From: Cyclobacterium roseum
Lineage (GTDB): Bacteria > Bacteroidota > Bacteroidia > Cytophagales > Cyclobacteriaceae
Direction: 5' to 3'
DNA length: 64,000 nt
NCBI RefSeq assembly: GCF_010119225.1
Contig: NZ_WNKF01000001.1
Coordinates: forward strand, 1-64,000
Below the pieces are notes generated by a model that was not told where the DNA came from, searched no databases, and worked only from the letters and a program-made list of their open reading frames with translations. The position numbers and the translations under genes are program-made. Positions within the stretch are counted from its first letter, which is position 1, and every line of letters begins with the position of its first letter. Positions 16,975 through 25,684 of this stretch are shown here, piece by piece.

Positions 16975-18663
16975 ATGAAATTAAAATCAATCATATATAC
17001 TGGAATAGTATTGGGCGGGGTATCCTGTGCTGAATTGGATTTGAATCCGCTTTCAGAAGGATCGAGTGAAGCCTGGTATTCCAATGAGACAGAGGTAGAA
17101 ATGTCTGTTAATGACCTGTTCAGAATGGTTTTTTGGCCCGGATATAGCGATTCCTGGACGGATGATTACACCAACAGGGAAGCACTTACTCCGGTTACCA
17201 ATGCCACTATCAATGGGGAATGGGGGACGGTAAACTCTATCTGGAGCAATACCTACAAGGTTATTGCCAGGTCCAATACCATTCTTTTAAACCTGGATAA
17301 GATTGAAGGTACTGTCCCGGAACAAACCCTTGATAAATTTGCGGGCAATGCCCATTTTGTGCGGGCAGCCAAATATGGAGAATTGGTTTTCCTATACGGG
17401 GATGTGGTCCATTCCACGACTATCCTGGATCTGGATGAAGCCTTTACCATGTCCAGAACCGAAAAAAACACGGTAAAAGAAGCTGTGTACGAAGATTTCA
17501 ACCGGGCTGCTGAATTATTGCCGGAAGCCTATGGGTCTTCTGAAAATAAATTGGCCACCAAAGGGGCTGCTTATGCGCTCAAAGCCCGCTTTGCCCTGCA
17601 AATGGGGGATTACGCGATTGCCAGAGATGCGGCAAAGGCTTGTATGGACCTGGAGATATACGAACTCTATCCGGATTATTCGGAGTTATTTCTGACCAGT
17701 ACAAGAAATCCCCAGGAAGTGATCTTTGCCATGCCCAGATCCCGGGCCTTGAATGTTACCTGGGGTGTAAGAAATTACCTTCCGAGAAACCGAGGCGGCT
17801 GGGGTGGTGCCGTAGCTCCCTCTTGGGACCTGTTCCATGCCTATTTATGCACAGATGGTTTGCCCATAGACGAATCACCCCTTTATGATCCTCAAAACCC
17901 ATTTGCCAACAGGGATCCTCGCTGTGCAGCCACCATTGTTCCCTTTGGATCCCGACACCTTGATTTTTCCTATCAGCCTCATCCGGATTCTACCATGGTA
18001 ATGAATTTCAATACAGGAAGCATGCAGACGAATAATGATACCCGTTCGGTTGCTCAGTTTGCCTCATTCAATGGACTACTCATGAAAAAAGGAGTAGATG
18101 AAGAATGGCTCCCCAATTTCCAGGCGGAGAACGACGAGATTTTAATGCGCTATGCAGACGTGTTGCTGATGTATGCCGAGGCAAAAATTGAACTAGGAGA
18201 AATTGATCCCAGCGTACATGAGGCCATGAACGCGGTGCGGGCCCGTGCATACGGGGTAGATCCGGCTCAAACCGATGCTTACCCCGCCATAACTACTACA
18301 GATCAGGTAGCTTTACGAACTCTTTTGAGAACCGAAAGAAGGATGGAGTTTGGTTTTGAAGGAATTCGCTACAGCGATATAATCCGATGGGAGATAGCAG
18401 AAAAAGTCTTAAATAGGGATATTTATGGCATGCTGGATGTAGAAGAACTGAAGGAGAAAGTAGTGGACCAGGATCTTTGGTTTTTCCCCATGACTCCGGA
18501 AATTGATGAAGACGGGGTCGCAGACCTTTCTCCCATGTATGAAGCAGGATTGGTAAAAAGACTGGCCATCAGAAGGTTTGAAGCACCTAAGCAGTACCTC
18601 TGGCCTATTCCTTCCAAGGAAATATTGATCAATGCCAACCTGGATCAAAACCCGGGGTATTAA
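16975..18663 (+). CDS. SusD/RagB-family glycan-binding lipoprotein
   Basis: 562 residues from ATG 16975; an upstream in-frame start at 16942 would overlap susC and add a non-signal tail. The signal MKLKSIIYTGIVLGGVSC ends in a lipobox (cysteine 18), so it is a surface lipoprotein. The family's TPR-like body is recognisable: NTYKVIARSNTILLNLDK, KFAGNAHFVRAAKYGELVFL, YALKARFALQMGDYAIARDA, and later ILMRYADVLLMYAEAKIELG and RTERRMEFGFEGIRYSDIIR. The C-terminus YLWPIPSKEILINANLDQN and final PGY are classic for SusD. It binds the oligosaccharide and caps the SusC barrel. A strong hairpin terminator follows at 18687. Confidence 0.95.
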   Translation: MKLKSIIYTGIVLGGVSCAELDLNPLSEGSSEAWYSNETEVEMSVNDLFRMVFWPGYSDSWTDDYTNREALTPVTNATINGEWGTVNSIWSNTYKVIARSNTILLNLDKIEGTVPEQTLDKFAGNAHFVRAAKYGELVFLYGDVVHSTTILDLDEAFTMSRTEKNTVKEAVYEDFNRAAELLPEAYGSSENKLATKGAAYALKARFALQMGDYAIARDAAKACMDLEIYELYPDYSELFLTSTRNPQEVIFAMPRSRALNVTWGVRNYLPRNRGGWGGAVAPSWDLFHAYLCTDGLPIDESPLYDPQNPFANRDPRCAATIVPFGSRHLDFSYQPHPDSTMVMNFNTGSMQTNNDTRSVAQFASFNGLLMKKGVDEEWLPNFQAENDEILMRYADVLLMYAEAKIELGEIDPSVHEAMNAVRARAYGVDPAQTDAYPAITTTDQVALRTLLRTERRMEFGFEGIRYSDIIRWEIAEKVLNRDIYGMLDVEELKEKVVDQDLWFFPMTPEIDEDGVADLSPMYEAGLVKRLAIRRFEAPKQYLWPIPSKEILINANLDQNPGY

Positions 18664-18686
18664 TTTTCGAACCTTTTAATAAATAA

Positions 18687-18725
18687 TTCTCTCATTCAGG
18701 CCGCTATTTGGCCCGGATGAGAGAA
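18687..18725 (+). terminator. Hairpin terminator after susD
   Basis: TTCTCTCAT (18687-18695) pairs perfectly with ATGAGAGAA (18717-18725), with an inner GGCC/GGCC pairing and a T run just after. It probably ends most susCD transcripts, so the following sulfatase operon may need its own promoter or be read at a lower level. Confidence 0.7.
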
Positions 18726-18796
18726 TTTATACCCTTTCCAGATATTGGTGTTTTCCCTTTACTTTCCAGGACGGTGAACCGTTTTTGCAATTGATT

Positions 18797-20185
18797 ATGA
18801 AAAATGTATTTTCCTTAGCATTATTATATCTTTGTATCGCCCCCTTGGCTGTTGCTTATCAGCATCGCGGTCCGGGCGGAGAGAAGCCTAATTTTATATT
18901 TATTTATTCAGACGATCAGCGCTACGATGCATTGGGTGCCAATGGAAATCCCGTGATAATTACCCCAGAGTTGGATTTATTGGCCCGTCAGGGTATTCAA
19001 TTTACGAATGCCAATGTTGTATTTGCATTATGCAGTCCCAGCCGGGCGGCATTTCTGACGGGTAGGTATGGAAGCTCAAATGGCGTGCTGGAATTGGGAA
19101 GTGATTTAAAGCAGGGAGAAAAAACGGTAGCACAGTACCTGAAGGAGGAGGGCTATCTTACCGGAATGTCAGGCAAATGGCATATTGGCAAAAAGCCGTC
19201 GGAAACAGGATTTGATTTTTCAGTATTCTTTACAAGCAACGGCGATTACTACAACAGGTTGATTTATGATGAGGGTAAGGCCATTACTCCTGAAATTCAC
19301 TGTGATCAGTACTGTGCAAGCCGCTCAGTTGACTTCTTAAAAGATGCCGCAGCGAACGATAAACCCTTTTTCCTATTCCACAATACCCAATTGCCTCACA
19401 TGAATGGGGATTTGATTTGGGATGCCAAAGAAAAAACCAAGGCTCAATACAGATCTGAAAATATGCCAGTGGCTCACAGTCGCCTGGATGATCTTGCCGA
19501 TAAGCCTGAATACCTTCAAACGGTTAGAAATTTAACCCAGGCAAGAAGCTATGGTTATCCTAATGCAGACTCAATTAAGAGTCATACCAGAGATTACTAT
19601 GCAGTAATTACGGAAATGGATCATTTTTTATCCGAACTTTTTGAATCCATAGAAACGCTAGGCCTTCGAGAAAATACCTATATTTTTTTTATGAGTGATA
19701 ATGGATGGATGCTGGGAGAACATGGTTTTACGAGTAAAGTGTTACCCTACCGGCCTTCCACCCACGTACCTTTTTTTGTGCTAGGGCCAGAACTGGCTCC
19801 AGGTGTTAACCAGGAATTGGTCCTCAATATTGACATGGCCCCAACGATTCTGGAGCTTGCTGGAATTGACATTCCTCCGTCCATTCATGGTCGCAGCCTT
19901 GTGCCCATTTTAAGAGGAGAGCGTAATGATTGGCGGGAGGGATTTGTATACGAAGGATTGGGGACCTACGGAGGCGCAAAACCCAATTTAGCATTCATCA
20001 CAAACCGATATAGATACATAGAAACTTATAATGATAGTTTGTTGAATACGATAAATCACATTGAGTTGTATGACCAGCAGAAAGATCCGGATGAAATTGA
20101 TAATTTGGCGAAAAATGACAAGTTTAAGCCAGTGATTCAAAATGCCCAACAAAAAATACGGGCACATAAGTTATTAAATAATTAG
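18797..20185 (+). CDS. Secreted sulfatase (formylglycine type, S1)
   Basis: 462 residues from ATG 18797 (the TTG 12 bases upstream is not needed). Sec signal peptide to about residue 21. The alkaline-phosphatase fold begins with NFIFIYSDDQRYDALG (metal-binding Asp pair), the formylglycine site is CSPSRAAFLTGR (Cys 79), then GKWHIGK and the distal metal ligands in FFMSDNGWMLGEHG. Length and motifs suit a type I sulfatase acting on a carbohydrate sulfate ester in the periplasm or at the surface. It needs cysteine oxidation to formylglycine: the FGE-like lipoprotein at 46173 or a radical SAM enzyme elsewhere could do this. It follows the susD terminator by 70 bases and precedes the lipoprotein at 20221 by 35 bases. 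Confidence 0.93.
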   Translation: MKNVFSLALLYLCIAPLAVAYQHRGPGGEKPNFIFIYSDDQRYDALGANGNPVIITPELDLLARQGIQFTNANVVFALCSPSRAAFLTGRYGSSNGVLELGSDLKQGEKTVAQYLKEEGYLTGMSGKWHIGKKPSETGFDFSVFFTSNGDYYNRLIYDEGKAITPEIHCDQYCASRSVDFLKDAAANDKPFFLFHNTQLPHMNGDLIWDAKEKTKAQYRSENMPVAHSRLDDLADKPEYLQTVRNLTQARSYGYPNADSIKSHTRDYYAVITEMDHFLSELFESIETLGLRENTYIFFMSDNGWMLGEHGFTSKVLPYRPSTHVPFFVLGPELAPGVNQELVLNIDMAPTILELAGIDIPPSIHGRSLVPILRGERNDWREGFVYEGLGTYGGAKPNLAFITNRYRYIETYNDSLLNTINHIELYDQQKDPDEIDNLAKNDKFKPVIQNAQQKIRAHKLLNN

Positions 20186-20220
20186 TTAAATAAGAAATGA
20201 TTCATTAAATTAATAAAGAG

Positions 20221-22704
20221 ATGATAATGAAAAAATGGATGGTATTCATGGCTTTGGTAAGCCTATTTCTCTCTGGATGCAATAGGGCAGACGATACGCC
20301 TGAATCGGAGGTACCTCGTTCCATCAGCGGCATCTATCCCCACCTGGCTTATTACAATGAGGAAGGCGAATGTGGCACCGGTGCCGTAGTCCCCTGGGCG
20401 GATAAGCTTTGGGTGGTGACCTATGGTCCCCATTTCCCCTTCGGCTCATCGGACAAACTCTATGAGATCAATCCGGATCTGAGTTTTACCACCCGGGAAG
20501 AAAGCCTAGGAGGAACCCCGGCCAACCGGATGATCCACAAGGAAAGCGAGCAACTGTTTATTGGCCCCTATGCCATTGACAAAACCGGTAATGTGCGAGC
20601 CATCTCGTATGAAACCATGCCGGGCCGCCATACCGGAAATGCAAGGCACCTGACGGATCCGGCCAATAAGATCTATTACGGGACCATGGAAGAGGGTTTT
20701 TACGAAGTGGATGTGCACAGCCTGGAAACCAAAACCCTGTATGTAGACGGGAACGTTACCCGTAAGGAAGGAGAAATGGAGCAGGAGGCGGAGTTGTTAT
20801 TGGGTGCCCATGGGAAAGGATTGTATTCCGGACAAGGGGTAATGGTTTATTCCAACAACGGAGAAACCGGTGAGGCAGCAAAGAAGGATTTTTCTATAGA
20901 AGCTGGAGCCCTGTACGAGTGGGATGGAGCCGATTGGCATCTGATCAGAAGAAATCAATTTGTAGAAGTGACGGGCCCAGGAGGAATCCATGGTAATTCG
21001 AATCCCGAAACCGACCCGATTTGGGCCACCGGATGGGATCACAAATCGGTAATCCTTGGGGTACGGGACGCAGATGAAGGTTGGGAGTTTTTTCGACTTC
21101 CCAAAGCCAGTCACAGCTATGATGGGGCACATGGCTGGAATACCGAATGGCCCCGCATCCGGGATGTGGGCACGGAGGAAGCACCGGATTACCTCATGAC
21201 CATGCACGGCATGTTTTGGAAATTTCCGGAGACCTTCCAAAAGGGGCAGACCGCCGGTATCCGGCCACGCTCTGCTTACCTGAAGGTCATTGGTGATTTT
21301 ACCCGCTGGCAGGACGGATTGGTTTTTGGCTGCGATGACTCTGCCCAGCGGGAATTTCTAAACAAGCGAAGTGCAAAAGGAAACATCGAAGGCCCGGGGC
21401 AATCCAACTCCAATCTTTGGTTTACCGATATGGACATGCCGGATAAATTGGGACCGGCCACCGCCAACGGTGCCCTCTGGCTCGAGGAGCAGGTAGGTGC
21501 CAATGAACCCTCCGAACCCATGTTGTTTTCAGGTTGGCAGGAGAAAAATGTATGGCTGCAAAACCAGGGTGATAAGGCAGTAAATTTTACCCTTGAAATT
21601 GATCGGTCGGGAAATGGAGATTGGGAAGAACTGGAACAAGTTTCTCTGGACGGAGCTGAAAGTAGCTGGCTTTCCTTCAATCAGGAAACTGCTGGAGAGT
21701 GGATCCGGGTCCAAAGCGATGCCGCTACCCGGGCCACCGTGCACTTGGCTTTTTCCAATCCGGAAAGCCGATCGGCCTATCAAGAGAATATTTTTCAAGG
21801 GATTCATTCCATTGAGGAAGATGAATTTATGGGTGGACTGTTGTACGGATTAGGAGATAACCGACGGAAACTCGGCATTGCTGCCAGGCGTTATCAGGGA
21901 GAAAGCACTGAAAATGCCGGTTATTATGAAATGGACGAGAAGCTTCAATTGGTCAAAGTGAACGATCCCGAAACAGAGGCTTTTATCAATGAGGGCTTTG
22001 CCATTCCGGAAAAGGTGTTCGAGGTGGATGAAGCATCCGTGTTGATAAAAGATGATCAGGGCAGGAGCTGGCGGCTCCCCAAAGGAGAGGCAGCCTTTAC
22101 GGATCCATCGCTGAAAGGAAAGCTGCGCATTGCCAGAGAGGTAGCCACTGAAAGGGATTTATTCAATTGTCACGGTACTTTCTATGAATTGCCGGCAGAA
22201 AATGCCGACGGATTTGCCAAGATCAGGCCCGTCTCCTCCCATCAATTGCGTGTCAATGATTATGCCTCCTACAGGGGCATGTTGCTCCTGACAGGGGTTG
22301 ACCCTGAGTCAGCTGCTGCCAATGAGCACATCATTCTTTCTGAAGATGGCGAACTGGCGGTTTGGGCTGGGGTGATCGACGACCTGTGGAAACTGGGCAA
22401 ACCGGTAGGAACGGGAGGTCCCTGGGCCGGTACGTCAGTTGAAGCCGGGGTTCCATCCGACCCGTATTTGTTTGCCTTTTATGATCAGCGGAAATTGGAA
22501 ATCAAGCACGATTCTCCTGAAGAGGTAACCTTCACCATACAGTTTGAACCCATAGGCCATGGTCCCTGGATGGATTGGAAAGAAGTTACAGTAGCCCCGG
22601 GTCAAACACATCTGGAGACCTTTCCAGAGGAGCTGGAGGCCAGGTGGGTTCGCTTGGTGGCGAACAATAAATGTACTGCTACAGCCCTATTTACCTATGA
22701 ATAA
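20221..22704 (+). CDS. Large lipoprotein of unknown function, propeller-like
   Basis: 827 residues; signal with lipobox LFLSGC (Cys 20). I do not recognise a named family. Residues 40-360 contain repeated blade-like segments such as DKLWVVTYGPHFPFGSSDKL, KIYYGTMEEGFYEVDV and LLGAHGKGLYSGQGVMVYS, which suggest a beta-propeller. Residues 440-560 look like a beta-sandwich (FTLEIDRSGNGDWEELEQVS, EWIRVQSDAATRATV), and a similar stretch is repeated at the end (VTFTIQFEPIGHGPWMDWKE, ARWVRLVANNKCTATA), hinting at internal duplication. It lies between a sulfatase and redox proteins in what is probably one operon, so a surface or periplasmic glycan-binding or lyase role is plausible but not shown. Confidence 0.7.
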   Translation: MIMKKWMVFMALVSLFLSGCNRADDTPESEVPRSISGIYPHLAYYNEEGECGTGAVVPWADKLWVVTYGPHFPFGSSDKLYEINPDLSFTTREESLGGTPANRMIHKESEQLFIGPYAIDKTGNVRAISYETMPGRHTGNARHLTDPANKIYYGTMEEGFYEVDVHSLETKTLYVDGNVTRKEGEMEQEAELLLGAHGKGLYSGQGVMVYSNNGETGEAAKKDFSIEAGALYEWDGADWHLIRRNQFVEVTGPGGIHGNSNPETDPIWATGWDHKSVILGVRDADEGWEFFRLPKASHSYDGAHGWNTEWPRIRDVGTEEAPDYLMTMHGMFWKFPETFQKGQTAGIRPRSAYLKVIGDFTRWQDGLVFGCDDSAQREFLNKRSAKGNIEGPGQSNSNLWFTDMDMPDKLGPATANGALWLEEQVGANEPSEPMLFSGWQEKNVWLQNQGDKAVNFTLEIDRSGNGDWEELEQVSLDGAESSWLSFNQETAGEWIRVQSDAATRATVHLAFSNPESRSAYQENIFQGIHSIEEDEFMGGLLYGLGDNRRKLGIAARRYQGESTENAGYYEMDEKLQLVKVNDPETEAFINEGFAIPEKVFEVDEASVLIKDDQGRSWRLPKGEAAFTDPSLKGKLRIAREVATERDLFNCHGTFYELPAENADGFAKIRPVSSHQLRVNDYASYRGMLLLTGVDPESAAANEHIILSEDGELAVWAGVIDDLWKLGKPVGTGGPWAGTSVEAGVPSDPYLFAFYDQRKLEIKHDSPEEVTFTIQFEPIGHGPWMDWKEVTVAPGQTHLETFPEELEARWVRLVANNKCTATALFTYE

Positions 22705-22730
22705 AGGCACTTATTTGTTTTTGAATAATA

Positions 22731-23834
22731 ATGGTTGAACCTGGTTTAAAAATATTGACCTATAGTCTAACACTGTTGATCAGTTTGGCTGCGAGCTTAC
22801 AAGACCCGCAGGAGGATCAGGTGGAAAACAAGCGCTTAATTGAGGTAGTTGAAACCGACTCCATTCGTTACGAGCTGTTTGTCATAGAAGATGCTGAGGG
22901 GGTTGCCAGGGAATACCTGGCGGAAATTTTTACTCCGGTTTGTCATACCGATAAATGCTATCCGGTGTATATTAATTTTTACTGGGACCTGTTGGGTAAT
23001 TTTCAGCAATTTGAAATGCCGGAAGGCGAGATCCTGACCAAGCTGGATCATATTCCCTTTGAAGAGGAGGATTATGAGCAATTGGAAGCCATACTCAGCA
23101 ATGAAAATTCCATTCTGGGGGATTATTCCATCACGGATTTGGTAGGGAGCACCAACACGGCAGAATCCAATGGGGTAGATGCTGTAACGGGTGCGACCTC
23201 CAAAACCATTCAGAATGAAGTGATATCGGGAGCTGTTTATTCCTGTTACACCCTTTGGCACCTGGCCCATGGCAATCTTGCTGAAAGGACAAGAGCCCAT
23301 ACAGAAGATCAGCATACTGATAAGACCCTAATTCGATTTTTAGAGAGCGGGCATCATCCTTACCAATATTGGGCGCTGGAGAAAATTCAGGAAAAGGGTG
23401 CTGAAAATGATCCCCGCTTTGCGGAGCCCTTGCTGCAAATGATCAGGGGAAAGAATATTTTCCTGGCTACCCATCTTCTAAAAGAATTACCAACGGAGAT
23501 GTTTCATTCTCAGGGACGGCAGGCCTGGCTCTGGGAAACCTTCGAAGAATCCCCTTATCGCCTTCAGATGCATATTTTGGAAAAGATGGCTTCGCTGGAA
23601 TTGAAGCCGGAAAGCCAAATGAAGCTATTGGCCCAATTAGAAGAAAGCAATCCTGCCCAACGAAAGAGGTTATTTGAGGTTTTGCGAAAACAACAAAATC
23701 TGGGAAAGGCGCAGCAAGAAATGATATTGACCTATCTGGGTAAAGGCTTGTGGGAGCAGGAATTGCTCGCGGTATTGGAGATCCAGAACAAACCTGAGAA
23801 AGAGGTAAAAAAAGCATTGAAAAATAATCGATAA
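22731..23834 (+). CDS. Exported protein with flavinylation (FMN-attachment) motif
   Basis: 367 residues with an N-terminal hydrophobic signal-like segment (residues 7-23). Residues 145-160 read NGVDAVTGATSKTI, the D-A-x-(S/T)-G-A-T-x-T motif to which ApbE attaches FMN through the Thr of GAT (Thr156) in NqrC/RnfG-type domains. A CHTDKC pair precedes it at 71-76. The rest (170-360) is alpha-helical and HEAT-like. This points to an extracytosolic electron carrier, and its neighbours agree: the next gene (22 bases on) is a secreted FAD oxidoreductase. No apbE gene is visible here. The general type, small flavin domain with a helical C-terminus, is common in Bacteroidota but unassigned. Confidence 0.65.
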   Translation: MVEPGLKILTYSLTLLISLAASLQDPQEDQVENKRLIEVVETDSIRYELFVIEDAEGVAREYLAEIFTPVCHTDKCYPVYINFYWDLLGNFQQFEMPEGEILTKLDHIPFEEEDYEQLEAILSNENSILGDYSITDLVGSTNTAESNGVDAVTGATSKTIQNEVISGAVYSCYTLWHLAHGNLAERTRAHTEDQHTDKTLIRFLESGHHPYQYWALEKIQEKGAENDPRFAEPLLQMIRGKNIFLATHLLKELPTEMFHSQGRQAWLWETFEESPYRLQMHILEKMASLELKPESQMKLLAQLEESNPAQRKRLFEVLRKQQNLGKAQQEMILTYLGKGLWEQELLAVLEIQNKPEKEVKKALKNNR

Positions 23835-23856
23835 ATACTATAAACGAACCCAAAAC

Positions 23857-25680
23857 ATGAAACGAATCATCCTAACCTGTTGCCTGTTGCTAGGCATATC
23901 CCTGGTATCCTTCGCCCAAAATAGGGTATTGGTAGAAGCAGAATCATTTGAAGACATCGGAGGCTGGGTAATCGACCAACAGTCCTTTGACGTACTCTAT
24001 TCCTCTTACCTCATGGCACATGGAATGGGCAGACCTGTGGAAGATGCCCGGACCACGGTCCATTTTTCAGAGGGAGGAAAGTACCACGTATGGGTGAGGA
24101 CCAAAGATTGGGCACCTTTTCCTACCGGGCCGGGCGAATTTCAACTTGCCATTAATGAGGAGCCGCTGGATGATTCTTTTGGAGTAAGCGGTTCTGCCGA
24201 CTGGGATTGGTACTACGGTGGGCAAGTTGACATGAAGAAGGGCGAAAACACCCTTGAAGCCAGGGATCTCACGGGGTTCAATGGCCGTTTTGATGCCATT
24301 TATTTTTCTACGGAGGAGGGAGATGTACCCACCAACGACAATGAAGCACTACTGGCTTTCCGGAAAGAATTGTTGAATCTGACCGAAAAAGCCAAAGATG
24401 TGGGGCAATTTGATCTGGTTGTTGTCGGTGGAGGAATGGCAGGCACCTGTGCAGCCATCTCCGGAGCGCGCATGGGATTGAAGGTGGCATTGATCCAGAA
24501 CCGGCCGGTTTTGGGAGGTAATAACAGTTCCGAAATTCGAGTGCACCTGATGGGCCGGGTGGATCAAAACCATAATGCCAAATTGGGCCGGATTGTCAGG
24601 GAATTGGACAATGGAGATCCCGGAAACGGCAATCCGGATGCGGATCGTTACGGAGACGAGCGAAAATTGCAGATTGTACGGGCAGAGCCCAATATTTCCC
24701 TCCACTTGAATACCCACGTTTACGAGGTGGAAATGGAGGACAATACAATCAAAGCAGTAATCGGCAGAGACATCGCTACCAATCAGGAATATCGTTTTGA
24801 AGGGGTTTATTTTTCCGATTGCACCGGAGATGGTACGCTGGGTTACCTGGCAGGAGCAGAGTACCGAATGGGCCGTGAAAGCCGGGCCGAGACCGGTGAA
24901 TCCCTGGCCCCAGAAGAGTCGGATGATTTCACCCTGGGAACCTCTAATCTTTGGGCCTCCCTGGAGCGGGAGGAGCCTTCTGATTTCCCAGAAACGCCCT
25001 GGGCAATTCAGTTTTCGGACGAATACCATATTGACGATCACAAAGCCGACTGGCAATGGGAAACCGGATTTGGTAATTTCAATACCATTTATGAAGCCGA
25101 GGAGATCCGCGACCATAATTTGCGGGCGATTTACGGCAACTGGTCGTACCTGAAAAACGAGAAACCGGAAAAGTACAGCCACCATGAACTTGCCTGGGTA
25201 GCTTATATCGGAGGTAAGCGAGAGTCCAGAAGGTTGATGGGCGACCATGTTTTGACCCAGATGGACATACAGGACGGAATCATGTATCCGGACGGAAGTG
25301 TGACCGCCACCTGGACCATTGACCTCCATTTTCCGGATGCGAAAAACTCCCAGTATTTCGAGGGGGAAGAGTTCTTTGCCGCGACCAAACACATCAAAGT
25401 ACAGCCCTATACCATCCCTTACCGTTGTTTGTATTCCAGAAATATAGACAACCTGTACATGGCGGGAAGGGATATCAGTACCACCCATGTGGCTTTCGGG
25501 AGTACCCGCGTCATGAGAACCTGTGGGATGATGGGGGAAGCGGTTGGCTATGCAGCTTATGTGGCCAGGAAGAACAATGCCAGTCCCAGAGAGGTATATA
25601 CCCTGCACCTCAACGAATTTATGGACATTATTGAATCGCCATTAAGCATTCATAACCTCCCGACTTTGCCACAGGATTGA
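23857..25680 (+). CDS. Secreted FAD-dependent oxidoreductase with N-terminal beta-sandwich
   Basis: 607 residues with a Sec signal (MKRIILTCCLLLGISLVSFA, 1-20). Residues 22-150 form a beta-rich carbohydrate-binding-like module (RVLVEAESFEDIGGWVID, GKYHVWVRTKDWAPFP). The FAD-binding domain starts with DLVVVGGGMAGTCAA (residues 186-200), then VLGGNNSSEIRVHLMG. GKRESRRLMGDHVLTQ, NIDNLYMAGRDISTTHVAFG and TRVMRTCGMMGEAVG are the same family blocks as in the two cytoplasmic paralogues, but this version lacks their long C-terminal part. A Sec-exported FAD enzyme must bind its cofactor outside the cytoplasm. It sits after the flavinylated protein and four bases before the symporter, so oxidation of a sugar outside, then uptake, is a reasonable model. 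Substrate unknown. Confidence 0.85.
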   Translation: MKRIILTCCLLLGISLVSFAQNRVLVEAESFEDIGGWVIDQQSFDVLYSSYLMAHGMGRPVEDARTTVHFSEGGKYHVWVRTKDWAPFPTGPGEFQLAINEEPLDDSFGVSGSADWDWYYGGQVDMKKGENTLEARDLTGFNGRFDAIYFSTEEGDVPTNDNEALLAFRKELLNLTEKAKDVGQFDLVVVGGGMAGTCAAISGARMGLKVALIQNRPVLGGNNSSEIRVHLMGRVDQNHNAKLGRIVRELDNGDPGNGNPDADRYGDERKLQIVRAEPNISLHLNTHVYEVEMEDNTIKAVIGRDIATNQEYRFEGVYFSDCTGDGTLGYLAGAEYRMGRESRAETGESLAPEESDDFTLGTSNLWASLEREEPSDFPETPWAIQFSDEYHIDDHKADWQWETGFGNFNTIYEAEEIRDHNLRAIYGNWSYLKNEKPEKYSHHELAWVAYIGGKRESRRLMGDHVLTQMDIQDGIMYPDGSVTATWTIDLHFPDAKNSQYFEGEEFFAATKHIKVQPYTIPYRCLYSRNIDNLYMAGRDISTTHVAFGSTRVMRTCGMMGEAVGYAAYVARKNNASPREVYTLHLNEFMDIIESPLSIHNLPTLPQD

Positions 25681-25684
25681 TTGC

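Noticed and set aside
24349-25608. Long open frame on the minus strand (over 400 codons) across the secreted FAD oxidoreductase
   Set aside because: It lies entirely antisense to a well-supported gene, has no family motifs and arises from codon bias of the real gene.
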